From contig NZ_JAAZUH010000003.1 of the NCBI RefSeq assembly GCF_013185915.1, positions 1-64,000 of the forward strand: a stretch of DNA of 64,000 nt, read 5' to 3'. The first letter of the stretch is position 1, and the number at the start of each line of letters is the position of its first letter. The position numbers and the translations under genes are program-made. Shown piece after piece: positions 20,595 to 30,039 of this stretch. The DNA is from Stenotrophomonas bentonitica. Lineage in GTDB: Bacteria > Pseudomonadota > Gammaproteobacteria > Xanthomonadales > Xanthomonadaceae. The notes under the pieces were generated by a model. It worked only from the letters and a program-made list of their open reading frames with translations. It made no database searches and was not told where the DNA came from.

Positions 20595-21080
20595 ATGGAA
20601 GAACTACTGATCATCACCACCGGTGGCACGATCGACAAGATCTACTTCGACGACAAGTCGGACTACCAGATCGGCGATCCGCAGATCGGGATGATCCTGC
20701 GCGAACTGGGCGTGACCTTCCGCTTCAACGTGATCCCGATCCTGCGCAAGGACTCGCTGCACATCAGCGACGAGGACCGAGAGCTGATCCGCGCCACCAT
20801 CGCCGCGCAGCCGACCCGCCACGTGCTGGTCACCCACGGCACCGATTCGATGGTGCAGACCGGCCGCGTGCTCAAGAGCATTCCCGACAAGACCATCGTG
20901 ATGACCGGCGCGCTCAGCCCGGCCCGTTTCCGCGGTTCGGATGCCGAGTTCAACATCGGCTGCGCGATCGGCGCGGTGCAGTCGCTGCAGCCGGGCGTGT
21001 ACATCGCCATGAACGGCCGCATCTGGAACCCGGAACACGTCCGCAAGAACGTGGCAGCCAACCGATTCGAAGACGCATGA
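20595..21080 (+). CDS. Stand-alone asparaginase N-terminal domain protein
   Basis: 161 aa, about half the length of type I/II L-asparaginases (about 330 aa). Both asparaginase signatures are intact: LLIITTGGTIDK with the catalytic Thr, and HVLVTHGTDSMVQT with the Thr-Asp pair. The C-terminal domain that completes the active site in the dimer is absent, and a terminator follows within 15 nt, so there is no decayed remainder. Either it binds a partner or acts differently from true asparaginases. I believe similar short proteins occur in Xanthomonas, which would make it a real family rather than a fragment. Confidence 0.8.
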   Translation: MEELLIITTGGTIDKIYFDDKSDYQIGDPQIGMILRELGVTFRFNVIPILRKDSLHISDEDRELIRATIAAQPTRHVLVTHGTDSMVQTGRVLKSIPDKTIVMTGALSPARFRGSDAEFNIGCAIGAVQSLQPGVYIAMNGRIWNPEHVRKNVAANRFEDA

Positions 21081-21093
21081 TCGCGCGCCCATG

Positions 21094-21127
21094 AAAAAGG
21101 CCCCGGCACTGCCGGGGCCTTTTTTTC
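21094..21127. terminator. Bidirectional rho-independent terminator
   Basis: AAAAAGGCCCCGGC, ACT and GCCGGGGCCTTTTTTT give a 10-bp GC stem with an A run on one side and a T run on the other. It serves the asparaginase-domain gene and the opposing protease gene. Confidence 0.93.
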
Positions 21128-21131
21128 ATCC

Positions 21132-22871
<1,740 letters not shown>

Positions 22872-23248
22872 CGGAATTCCCTTTAAGTCGTGAGGAGCCG
22901 TCGATGCGGCGAGGTGGGTTCGATGCAGCGCGGTGAAAGACGGCGTGTATCGAACCTGGAAGACGGATCGGTTTCCCCTGTGCAACCGCCCGACCCGGGA
23001 CGCTAGTGGTTCGGTCCTGCCGCAACAATGTTTCAGCCCGCTTTCAGGCTTGTGAAAAGTCCGAATTGAGACTTTCCGGGTCAAGGGTTTGTGAATGTGA
23101 AGAAACTTTCGGGTAGGGAAAAGGTCAATGCGCGTGTAATCCGTGTCCTGCGTCACTGTCTTGTGCGTCATGTGCAGGACATCGTTTGCGCAACAATGGG
23201 TTAGGTGGGTTTGGATCGTTCTGACGCGGGGGTTATCGGGAAGGCTCC
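22872..23248. other. Gene-free leader/regulatory stretch upstream of the protease
   Basis: No convincing gene. This 5' region of the protease is less GC-rich than the coding DNA. It holds an inverted repeat (23056-23075), several (G)AAA(A/C)TTT-type stretches and the ribosome-binding site. A promoter is expected on the minus strand but I could not fix -35/-10 elements with confidence. Confidence 0.6.
23056..23075. promoter_or_regulatory. Inverted repeat, possible operator for the secreted protease
   Basis: AAAGTC-CGAATTGA-GACTTT is a perfect 6-bp inverted repeat with an 8-nt centre about 185 nt upstream of the protease start. Dimeric transcription factors bind such sites; which one is unknown. 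Confidence 0.4.
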
Positions 23249-23271
23249 AGCCACGCAGGGCGTGGCTCTAC
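23249..23271 (-). repeat. SMAG palindrome (first of an inverted pair)
   Basis: Minus-strand unit, head GTAGAG, stem GCCACGC/GCGTGGC. It faces the unit at 23311 tail to tail across about 40 nt, so the pair can also fold as one large hairpin. Confidence 0.9.
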
Positions 23272-23310
23272 CGGTGACCGACACAGTTCACAGGGGTGAC
23301 CGACACGGCG

Positions 23311-23333
23311 GTAGAGCCACGCCCTGCGTGGCT
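23311..23333 (+). repeat. SMAG palindrome (second of an inverted pair)
   Basis: Plus-strand unit identical to the reverse complement of the unit at 23249-23271. The spacer carries a short direct repeat GGTGACCGACAC. Confidence 0.9.
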
Positions 23334-23350
23334 GCTCGGCGACCCCAACG

Positions 23351-23383
23351 AAAAAGGCCCGCCTGTTGCCAGGCGGGCCCTTC
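23351..23383 (-). terminator. Terminator of ilvE
   Basis: GGCCCGCCTG, TTGC and CAGGCGGGCC give a perfect 10-bp stem. On the minus strand it is followed by TTTTT, about 25 nt past the ilvE stop. Confidence 0.93.
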
Positions 23384-23404
23384 GTTCATCACTGGATCGC
23401 TGGA

Positions 23405-24502
23405 TCAGCCGTCCAGGCGCACCAGCCAGCCATGGCGGTCCGGCAGGCGGCCGTACTGGATGTCGGTCAGTTCCTTGCGCAGCGACATGGTCACTTCACC
23501 GGCCGGTGCGTTCAGGTCGCCCACCGAGAAGCCTTCGCCCTTGAGCTGGCCGATCGGGGTGACCACCGCCGCGGTACCGCAGGCGAACACTTCGGCGATC
23601 TCGCCCGAGGCCACGCCCTGCTTCCACTCGTCGATGCTGACCTTGCGCTCTTCCACCTTCATGCCGCGGTCGCGGGCCAGCTGCAGGATGCTTTCGCGGG
23701 TGATGCCTTCGAGGATGCTGCCGGACAGTTCCGGGGTCACCAGGGTGCCGTCCTTGTAGACCAGGAACACGTTCATGCCGCCCAGTTCTTCCAGGTACTT
23801 GCCTTCCACCGGATCCAGGAACAGCACCTGCGAGCAGCCCTGCGCCTGCGCCTTCTGCTGCGGCAGCAGCGAGGCCGCGTAGTTGCCGCCGCACTTGGCC
23901 GCACCGGTGCCGCCCTTGGCCGCACGTGCGTATTCGGTGGACAGCCAGATCGCCACCGGGGCCACGCCCTTGGCGAAGTACGGACCGGCCGGGCTGGCGA
24001 TGACGTAATAACCAGCCTTCTGCGCGCCACGCACGCCAAGGAAGGCTTCATCGCCGATCATGAACGGACGGAAGTACAGGCTGGATTCGTCGGCCGACGG
24101 CACCCAGCTGGCATCCACCGCGATCAGCTGCTTCAGCGATTCGACGAAGATCTCCACCGGCAGTTCCGGCAGCGCCAGGCGCTGCGCCGAGCGCTGCAGG
24201 CGGCGGCCATTCGCGTCCGGGCGGAAGGTCCAGATCGAACCGTCGGCGTGGCGGTAGGCCTTGATGCCTTCGAAGATTTCCTGACCGTAATGCAGCACCG
24301 CGGCGGCCGGGTCCAGCTGCAGCGGGCCGTAGGCGCGCACGCTGGCGTCATGCCAGCCGGTGTCCTTGTCCCAGCGTACTTCCACCATGTGGTCGGTGAA
24401 GTGCAGACCGAACCCCGGCGCGGCCAGGATGCGCTCGCGCTCCTCGCTGCTGCGCGGGTGGGCGGAACGGGTGGTGGTGAAGTTCACGGAAGACTGGGAC
24501 AC
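23405..24502 (-). CDS. ilvE: Branched-chain amino acid aminotransferase
   Basis: 365 aa PLP fold-type IV enzyme interconverting Leu/Ile/Val and their keto acids. It is of the longer class II form found in actinobacteria, eukaryotes and Xanthomonads. The PLP lysine lies in GTGAAKCGGNYAAS. Other motifs are FEGIKAYRHADGSIWTFRPDANGRR and ELGGMNVFLVYKDG with TPELSGSILEGITRESIL. Single gene with its own terminator; followed upstream on the same strand by sufT across about 37 nt. Confidence 0.96.
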   Translation of the reverse strand: MSQSSVNFTTTRSAHPRSSEERERILAAPGFGLHFTDHMVEVRWDKDTGWHDASVRAYGPLQLDPAAAVLHYGQEIFEGIKAYRHADGSIWTFRPDANGRRLQRSAQRLALPELPVEIFVESLKQLIAVDASWVPSADESSLYFRPFMIGDEAFLGVRGAQKAGYYVIASPAGPYFAKGVAPVAIWLSTEYARAAKGGTGAAKCGGNYAASLLPQQKAQAQGCSQVLFLDPVEGKYLEELGGMNVFLVYKDGTLVTPELSGSILEGITRESILQLARDRGMKVEERKVSIDEWKQGVASGEIAEVFACGTAAVVTPIGQLKGEGFSVGDLNAPAGEVTMSLRKELTDIQYGRLPDRHGWLVRLDG

Positions 24503-24539
24503 CGGATGATTCCTGTTCTGGTTACGGGGAGCACGTCAA

Positions 24540-25091
24540 TTACAGCATGCCGGTTTCGAGCCGGGCCGCTTCGGACATCATGTGCTGGTTCCACGGCGGG
24601 TCGAACACCAGTTCGACATCGGCTTCGGCCACGGTGGGGATCATTTCCAGCTTGCTGCGCACGTCGTCGACCAGGATGTCGCCCATGCCGCAGCCGGGCG
24701 CGGTCAGGGTCATCTTGATGTCGACCTCGCGCTGGCCGTCGTCCAGGTGCTTGAGCTCGACTTCATAGACCAGGCCGAGGTCGACGATGTTGAACGGGAT
24801 TTCCGGGTCGAAGCAGGTGCGCAGCTGCTGCCACACCAGCTTTTCGACCTCCTCGTCGGAGGCGTCGGCCGGCAGTTCCAGCGCCGGCGGCGGTTCCTTG
24901 CCGATCGCGTCGCCGTCCTTGCCGGCGATGCGGAACAGATTTCCTTCGACGAACACGGTGTAGCTGCCGCCCAGTGCCTGGGTGATGTACCCATAGCTGC
25001 CGGCCGGCAGGGTGACCGTTTCGCCCTGCGGGACCATGACGGCCTCGCAGTCGCGTTCGAAGTGGACGGGTTCGCTGCTACGGGAGTACAT
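24540..25091 (-). CDS. sufT: SufT-type iron-sulfur assembly protein (MIP18/DUF59 domain)
   Basis: 183 aa. The N-terminal segment VMVPQGETVTLPAGSYGYITQALGGSYTV is typical of SufT. The DUF59 domain follows (FDPEIPFNIVDLGLVYEVE, MTLTAPGCGMGDILVDDV, ELVFDPPWNQHMMSEAAR) with the conserved Cys of APGCGMG. SufT proteins help mature Fe-S enzymes under iron limitation. No suf operon adjoins here. ilvE follows downstream, so the two may share a transcript. Confidence 0.88.
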   Translation of the reverse strand: MYSRSSEPVHFERDCEAVMVPQGETVTLPAGSYGYITQALGGSYTVFVEGNLFRIAGKDGDAIGKEPPPALELPADASDEEVEKLVWQQLRTCFDPEIPFNIVDLGLVYEVELKHLDDGQREVDIKMTLTAPGCGMGDILVDDVRSKLEMIPTVAEADVELVFDPPWNQHMMSEAARLETGML

Positions 25092-25208
25092 GTGGATCGA
25101 TATGGGGTCGCGGCCAATTCCCGCAAGGTGGCTATTTTAGCCCAGCGGCCGCCCACGCGCCGGTCACCCCGCAAGCCGGTATCCTGTGGCGATCCAAAGG
25201 AAGAATGC

Positions 25209-25628
25209 ATGTCGCCCACGTCCGCGCCCGCCAGGTCCGCCCATTGGCTCTGGCCCCCGCTGTTGCTGCTTGGAGTCGTCACGGCCACGTTGGCCTGGTT
25301 GGTCATTGCCCTGCTGAGCGGTCGCCAGGTCGGTTGGATGGCCGTACTGGCCGCGCTGGAGCTGGGTTTCATGCTGCGCCTGGGCCGGCTGCAGGCCGGC
25401 CCGCTGCGGGTCGGCCTGACCGTGGCATTCACCCTGATGGTCGCGCTGGCGGCCAACTGGGGCATCGCCTCGGCCTACCTGGGCGGCTCGCTGGGGCTGG
25501 ATCCGTGGAATTCAGCGTTGCGCATGGGCCCGTTCATGGCCGCCACCCTGATCCAGCTCGCCAACGGGGTCGGCGAGTGGTTGTGGCTGGGGGTGGCGCT
25601 GGTGGTCGCATGGTGGGTGGCGAAATAG
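25209..25628 (+). CDS. Small unknown integral membrane protein
   Basis: 139 aa with about four hydrophobic segments (LLLLGVVTATLAWLVIALL, MAVLAALELGFMLRL, VGLTVAFTLMVALAANWGIASAYLG, LWLGVALVVAWWVAK). The ribosome-binding site AAAGGAAGAA precedes ATG at 25209. I do not recognise a named family. It is divergent from sufT and convergent with pntB, ending 5 nt from the pntB stop. Confidence 0.7.
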   Translation: MSPTSAPARSAHWLWPPLLLLGVVTATLAWLVIALLSGRQVGWMAVLAALELGFMLRLGRLQAGPLRVGLTVAFTLMVALAANWGIASAYLGGSLGLDPWNSALRMGPFMAATLIQLANGVGEWLWLGVALVVAWWVAK

Positions 25629-25632
25629 GCGG

Positions 25633-27087
25633 TCAATGACCGCCGTCGAGGGCCTTCAGCTCGCTGACCAGCGCACTCGCGGCCCCCGCCCCATCGCCGT
25701 ACAGCATGCGCGCGTTGTCGGCGTAGAACAGCGCGTTTTCGATCCCCGCGAAGCCGGTGCCCTTGCCGCGCTTGATCACCACCACGTTGCGCGCGTTGAC
25801 GACATCCAGGATCGGCATGCCGTAGATCGGGCTGGCCGGGTCGGTGCGCGCCACCGGATTGACCACGTCATTGGCGCCGATCACCAGCGCCACGTCGGTG
25901 TTGGGAAACTCCGGATTGATGTCGTCCATGTCGGCGATCAGGTCGTACGGCACCCCCGCTTCGGCCAGCAGCACGTTCATGTGCCCGGGCATGCGCCCGG
26001 CCACCGGGTGGATCGCGAACTTCACCTTGATCCCGCGTTCGATCAGCCGCTGCGCCAGTTCCCACACCTTGTGCTGGGCCTGGGCCACGGCCATGCCGTA
26101 GCCCGGCACGATCACCACGCGTTCGGCGAAGGCCATCAGCGCGGCCACGTCGCTGGCTTCAATGGGTTTCTGCGACCCGCTGATTTCCTGCGCGGTGCCG
26201 CCGCCGCCGAAGTTGGAGAACAGCACGCCGCTGATCGGCCGGTTCATCGCCTTGGCCATCAGCCGGGTCAGCAGGATGCCGGCCGCGCCGACCATCATGC
26301 CGGCGATGATCAACGCCTCGTTGCCCAGCACATAGCCTTCGAACGCGACCGCCAGGCCGGTGAACGCGTTGTACAGCGAGATCACCACCGGCATGTCGGC
26401 GCCGCCGATCGGCAGCGTCATCAACACGCCCAGCGCCAGCGCGACCACGAAGAAACTGATGATCGCCACCGGGCTCAGGCTCACCGCCGCCCAGATCCCC
26501 AGCACCACCATGGCCAGCGCCACCAGCAGGTTGAACGCCTGCTGGCCGGGGAAGGTCACGCGGCGGTCGAGGCGACCGTCCAGCTTGGCCCAGGCGATGA
26601 TCGAACCGGACAGCGAGACCGCGCCGATGGCCGAGCCGATCACCGCCAGCGCCAGCACCGTCGCCGACGGCTGGCGCGCGGCCAGCTCGGCAATGGCCTG
26701 CTCACTCCAGTGGGTGGTATCGCGGTTGCCCAGGAACGAGAAGCGCAGCAGTTCCACCGCGCCGATCGCCGCGGCCGAGCCGCCGCCCATGCCGTTGTAC
26801 AGCGCCACCATCTGCGGCATGTCGGTGATCGCCACGCGCTTTGCCGACCACCAGGCCACGCCGGTGCCGATCGCCACCGCCGCCAGGATCAGCGGCACGT
26901 TGTGCAGGTCGGGCAGGAAGAAGGTGGCCACGGTGGCGATCAACATGCCCAGCCCGGCCCAGCGGATGCCGCTGCGCGCGGTCATCGGCGAGGCCATGCG
27001 CTGCAGGCCCAGCAGGAACAGCGTGGCGGCGACCAGGTAGCTCACCTGCACCAGCCACTGCAGCAGTTGCGCGGTGGAGACGTTCAA
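25633..27087 (-). CDS. pntB: NAD(P) transhydrogenase subunit beta
   Basis: 484 aa. The beta subunit carries part of the proton channel and the NADP(H)-binding domain III. About eight to nine membrane segments are followed by the soluble domain with VVIVPGYGMAVAQAQHKVWEL, FAIHPVAGRMPGHMNVLLAEAGVPYD and VIGANDVVNPVARTDPASPIYGMPIL. The start codon is TTG at 27087, overlapping the upstream stop by 4 nt (TTGA); the next in-frame ATG would remove the first membrane helix. Confidence 0.95.
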   Translation of the reverse strand: MNVSTAQLLQWLVQVSYLVAATLFLLGLQRMASPMTARSGIRWAGLGMLIATVATFFLPDLHNVPLILAAVAIGTGVAWWSAKRVAITDMPQMVALYNGMGGGSAAAIGAVELLRFSFLGNRDTTHWSEQAIAELAARQPSATVLALAVIGSAIGAVSLSGSIIAWAKLDGRLDRRVTFPGQQAFNLLVALAMVVLGIWAAVSLSPVAIISFFVVALALGVLMTLPIGGADMPVVISLYNAFTGLAVAFEGYVLGNEALIIAGMMVGAAGILLTRLMAKAMNRPISGVLFSNFGGGGTAQEISGSQKPIEASDVAALMAFAERVVIVPGYGMAVAQAQHKVWELAQRLIERGIKVKFAIHPVAGRMPGHMNVLLAEAGVPYDLIADMDDINPEFPNTDVALVIGANDVVNPVARTDPASPIYGMPILDVVNARNVVVIKRGKGTGFAGIENALFYADNARMLYGDGAGAASALVSELKALDGGH

Positions 27088-27392
27088 GGCGCCTTCTCCC
27101 CGCTGTCGCGCTTCTGGCTGGGCTTGAACATGTCCAGCATGCGTTCGGTCACCACGTAACCGCCGGCGGCGTTGCCCGCGCCCAGCACCACCGCGATGAA
27201 GCCGATGATCTTCTCCAGCGGGGTCTGCGCGTGGCCCAGCACCACCATCGCACCGATCAGCACGATGCCGTGGATGAAGTTGGACCCGGACATCAGGGGG
27301 GTGTGCAGGATCACCGGCACCCGCGAAATGATCACGTGGCCCGCGATCGCGGCCAGCATGAAGATGTACAACGCCACGAACCCGTCGCTCAT
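27084..27392 (-). CDS. pntAB: NAD(P) transhydrogenase subunit alpha-2 (membrane part)
   Basis: 102 aa membrane portion of a split alpha subunit (domain II). Three helices are visible (ALYIFMLAAIAGHVIISRVP, IHGIVLIGAMVVLGH, IIGFIAVVLGAGNAAGGYVVTERML), with the conserved HTPLMSGSNFIHG loop. Translationally coupled to pntB. The catalytic alpha-1 subunit, normally immediately upstream, is 1.5 kb away because a plus-strand operon stands between. Confidence 0.93.
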   Translation of the reverse strand: MSDGFVALYIFMLAAIAGHVIISRVPVILHTPLMSGSNFIHGIVLIGAMVVLGHAQTPLEKIIGFIAVVLGAGNAAGGYVVTERMLDMFKPSQKRDSGEKAP

Positions 27393-27471
27393 TGCAGTCT
27401 CTCTCCCAAGCGGTCTTCCGGTCCCTGCATCATAACCATGCGCTGAACCGTTCTGCAGGCGCGGTCAACCG

Positions 27472-28086
27472 ATGCCGCACCGGCGCGTTCTCACCGTGTC
27501 CCCCCTGCGCGAGCGCTACCCTGTGCTGGTGAGCCCTTCCCTGCCGACCCTGCCCGACGATGCCGACGCCGCGCTGCCGGTGTCGCTGGACGCCTTCCTG
27601 GCCGGGATCGGCCCGCGTGCGTTCCGCTTCGCCGAGGCCGGCCTGCGCCAGCGCGACGACGCACTGGATGCGGTGCAGGACGCGATGCTGCGCATGCTGG
27701 CCTACCGGGAAAAGCCGGCCGGCGAGTGGTCGCCGCTGTTCTGGAGCATCCTGCGCCGCCGCGTGGTCGACCTGCAGCGCCGCCGCAGCTTCCGCCTGCG
27801 CTTCTGGCGCAGCAGCGACGAGGCCGGTGCCGAACATGACATCGACTGGGCCGACCCCGGCCCGGGCCCGGCCCAGGCGCATGAACAACGCGACCAGTAC
27901 GCCGCGCTGGTCAAGGCCCTGCGCGCGTTGCCCGCCCGGCAGCGCGAGGCCTTCAGCCTGCGTGTCCTGCAACAGCTGGACGGCGCCACCACCGCAGCGG
28001 CCATGGGCTGCAGCGAAGGCGCGGTCAAAACCCATCTTTCGCGCGCCCGGCAGGCGCTGCAGCAGCACCTGGAGATCGAACTGTGA
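27472..28086 (+). CDS. ECF-like RNA polymerase sigma factor
   Basis: Up to 204 aa. Sigma region 2 spans about 40-100 (FRFAEAGLRQRDDALDAVQDAMLRML, WSILRRRVVDLQRRR). Region 4 covers the last 60 residues (ALRALPARQREAFSLRVLQQL, CSEGAVKTHLSRARQAL, the helix-turn-helix). The start is uncertain: ATG at 27472, or GTG at 27496 or 27529. Similarity begins at about SLPTLPDD, which favours 27529. It heads an operon with a small membrane protein (overlapping stop/start) and a DUF3106 protein, so the second gene is a candidate anti-sigma factor. Confidence 0.85.
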   Translation: MPHRRVLTVSPLRERYPVLVSPSLPTLPDDADAALPVSLDAFLAGIGPRAFRFAEAGLRQRDDALDAVQDAMLRMLAYREKPAGEWSPLFWSILRRRVVDLQRRRSFRLRFWRSSDEAGAEHDIDWADPGPGPAQAHEQRDQYAALVKALRALPARQREAFSLRVLQQLDGATTAAAMGCSEGAVKTHLSRARQALQQHLEIEL

Positions 28087-28412
28087 GCCGCCCCGTGCCT
28101 TCCCGCCTTCCCGATGACGCCGCCCTGCAGCAGCTGCACGCGCAGGCCGTGAGCCAGCTGTCGCCGGCCACGCTGGCGCGCCTGCGCGCTGCCCGGCATG
28201 CGTCGCAGCGCCCGCGCCACCACGGCTGGTGGCTGGCCACCGCCGCCTCGCTGGTGGTCGCGCTGGGCCTGGGCATCAGCTTCACCGCCCATCCGCCGCT
28301 GGCACCGCCGGTGCAGGTGGCGGCCACGCTTGCCGATGACAGCGACGCGCTGCTCGACGAGAATCCCGACATGTACGTGTGGCTGGGCGCCACCGACCTG
28401 GCAATGGAGTGA
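28083..28412 (+). CDS. Small single-pass membrane protein, putative anti-sigma regulator (DUF3619-like)
   Basis: 109 aa, GTG start overlapping the sigma-factor stop (GTGA). A soluble N-terminal half of about 47 residues is followed by one transmembrane segment (WWLATAASLVVALGLGISF) and a periplasmic tail ending LLDENPDMYVWLGATDLAME. The order sigma, one-pass protein, DUF3106 matches clusters I recall with DUF3619 proteins in betaproteobacteria. The anti-sigma role is inferred from position and topology only. Confidence 0.65.
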   Translation: MSRPVPSRLPDDAALQQLHAQAVSQLSPATLARLRAARHASQRPRHHGWWLATAASLVVALGLGISFTAHPPLAPPVQVAATLADDSDALLDENPDMYVWLGATDLAME

Positions 28413-28414
28413 AC

Positions 28415-28846
28415 ATGAAACCGCGACTGATCCTGGCGCTGGTGCTGCTGCCGCTGAGCGCCACCAGTTGGGCCCAGACTCCGGCGTTGCCGGATTGGGA
28501 CAAGCTCACCCCGCAGCAGCGTGAAGCGCTGGTCGCCCCGGTGCGCGACCGCTGGAACAACGCCGCCCCGCCGCAGCGCGAACGCATGCTGCAGCACGGC
28601 CAGCGCTGGCAGGAGATGACCCCGGAACAGCGCGAGCTGGCCCGGCGCGGACGCCACCGTTTCGAGAACATGAGCCCGGAGCAGCGCGAACAGGCCCGCG
28701 CCCTGTTCGCGCAGATGCGGCAGATGACCCCGGCCCAGCGCGATGCGTTGCGCGAGCGGTGGGAAAAGATGACGCCGGAGCAGCGGCAGGAGTGGTTGAA
28801 GGCCAATCCGGTGAAGGACGTGCCGCCGCCGGCGTTGCCGCGTTGA
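28415..28846 (+). CDS. Periplasmic DUF3106 protein with MTPEQR repeats
   Basis: 143 aa. The start at 28415 has GGAG upstream and opens a signal peptide (MKPRLILALVLLPLSATSWAQ). The mature protein contains five repeats of the form MTPEQRE (LTPQQREAL, MTPEQRELA, MSPEQREQA, MTPAQRDAL, MTPEQRQEW), predicting a helical hairpin protein rich in Arg/Gln. The layout recalls Spy/CpxP-type LTxxQ stress proteins, so an envelope-stress sensor or chaperone paired with the sigma factor is plausible but unproven. Confidence 0.78.
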   Translation: MKPRLILALVLLPLSATSWAQTPALPDWDKLTPQQREALVAPVRDRWNNAAPPQRERMLQHGQRWQEMTPEQRELARRGRHRFENMSPEQREQARALFAQMRQMTPAQRDALRERWEKMTPEQRQEWLKANPVKDVPPPALPR

Positions 28847-28859
28847 TTGGCGGTGCGTG

Positions 28860-28882
28860 GGACACGCATGGCGTGTCGCTAC
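28860..28882 (-). repeat. SMAG palindrome (first of an inverted pair)
   Basis: Minus-strand unit, head GTAGCG, stem ACACGC/GCGTGT. It forms an inverted pair with 28908-28930 between the convergent DUF3106 and pntAA genes. Confidence 0.88.
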
Positions 28883-28907
28883 GCGTTTCGGCCCACGGCG
28901 TCGCCGC

Positions 28908-28930
28908 GTAGAGACACGCCATGCGTGTCC
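28908..28930 (+). repeat. SMAG palindrome (second of an inverted pair)
   Basis: Plus-strand unit, head GTAGAG, stem ACACGC/GCGTGT, mirrored to the previous unit across a 25-nt spacer. It could act as a 3'-end stabiliser or terminator for both converging transcripts. Confidence 0.88.
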
Positions 28931-28956
28931 GCGACATTCCCGCCGCGTGACGGACC

Positions 28957-30039
28957 TCAGCCGGCCACCCAGCGCGTCTTCGCCAGCAGCTCGTCTTCCC
29001 AGTCGTACACCACCGCGCCGTCCTTCAAAAACAGCGCCACGAAGTTGTACAGGTTGCGCGCATACATCTCGCTGGCATGCACCGCGCCCTGGCTGGCCAG
29101 GTTCAACGGCCCGTCCACCACCACCCCGTCGACCTCCACTGTCTCGCCCGGCACCGTCGCCTCGCAGTTGCCGCCGGTCTCCGCCGCCAGGTCCACGATC
29201 ACGCTGCCCGGGCGCATGCCCTGCACCATCGCGCTGGTCACGATCTTCGGCGCCGGCCGACCCGGCACCGCCGCCGTGCAGATCACCACGTCCACCAGCC
29301 GCAGATGCTCGCCCAGCCGGCGCTGCTGCTCCGCCCGCTCCTCGTCGGTCAACGGCCGCGCATAACCGCCCTCGCCCACCGCACTGACCCCAAGGTCGAG
29401 GAACTTGCCGCCCAGCGACTCGATCTGCTCCCGCGTTTCCGGCCGCACATCGAACCCCTCCACCTGCGCACCCAGCCGACGCGCCGTCGCAATCGCCTGC
29501 AGCCCCGCCACGCCCGCGCCCACCACCAGCACCCGCGACGGCCGGATCGTACCGGCCGCCGTGGTCAGCATCGGGAAGAAGCGCGGCGCCAGCTGCGCCG
29601 CGATCAGCGTGGCCTTGTAGCCGGCCATGCCCGCCTGCGAACTCAACACGTCCATCGACTGCGCACGCGTGGTGCGCGGCAGCCGCTCCAGCGGGAACGC
29701 CTGCAGCCCGCGCGACTGGATCATGCCCGCCCGCTCCGGATCGCCCTGCGGATGCAGCATCCCGACCAGCGCAGCGCCATTCTTCAACTGCGCCAACCGC
29801 GCCGTCTCCGGCGGCTGCACGCACAGCACGATATCGGCCGCGCCCAGGCGAGCATCATCGGCCAGCTGCGCACCGGCCTCCAGATACGCCGCATCGGTAA
29901 ACCCGGCCGCGCGACCCGCACCCGGCTCAAACCAGGCAGTAGCGCCCAGCGCGATCAGTTTGCGCGCCGTTTCCGGCGTCATCGCCACGCGCCGTTCGCC
30001 CGACGCACGTTCCCGAACCACCAACACCTCGACAGCCAT
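28957..30039 (-). CDS. pntAA: NAD(P) transhydrogenase subunit alpha-1 (NAD-binding part)
   Basis: 360 aa catalytic domain I of the proton-translocating transhydrogenase, related to alanine dehydrogenase. N-terminal VVRERASGERRVAMTPETARKLIALG, the domain motif RAQSMDVLSSQAGMAGYKA, the Rossmann VLVVGAGVAGLQAIATARRLGA and VICTAAVPGRPAPKIVT are characteristic. It is separated from pntAB/pntB by the sigma-factor operon on the other strand. The subunits must still assemble, so they presumably have separate promoters. Confidence 0.94.
   Translation of the reverse strand: MAVEVLVVRERASGERRVAMTPETARKLIALGATAWFEPGAGRAAGFTDAAYLEAGAQLADDARLGAADIVLCVQPPETARLAQLKNGAALVGMLHPQGDPERAGMIQSRGLQAFPLERLPRTTRAQSMDVLSSQAGMAGYKATLIAAQLAPRFFPMLTTAAGTIRPSRVLVVGAGVAGLQAIATARRLGAQVEGFDVRPETREQIESLGGKFLDLGVSAVGEGGYARPLTDEERAEQQRRLGEHLRLVDVVICTAAVPGRPAPKIVTSAMVQGMRPGSVIVDLAAETGGNCEATVPGETVEVDGVVVDGPLNLASQGAVHASEMYARNLYNFVALFLKDGAVVYDWEDELLAKTRWVAG

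Noticed and set aside
25636..27159. 507-codon plus-strand open frame across pntB
   Set aside because: Antisense to a conserved membrane protein; His/Arg/Gln-rich product without domains.
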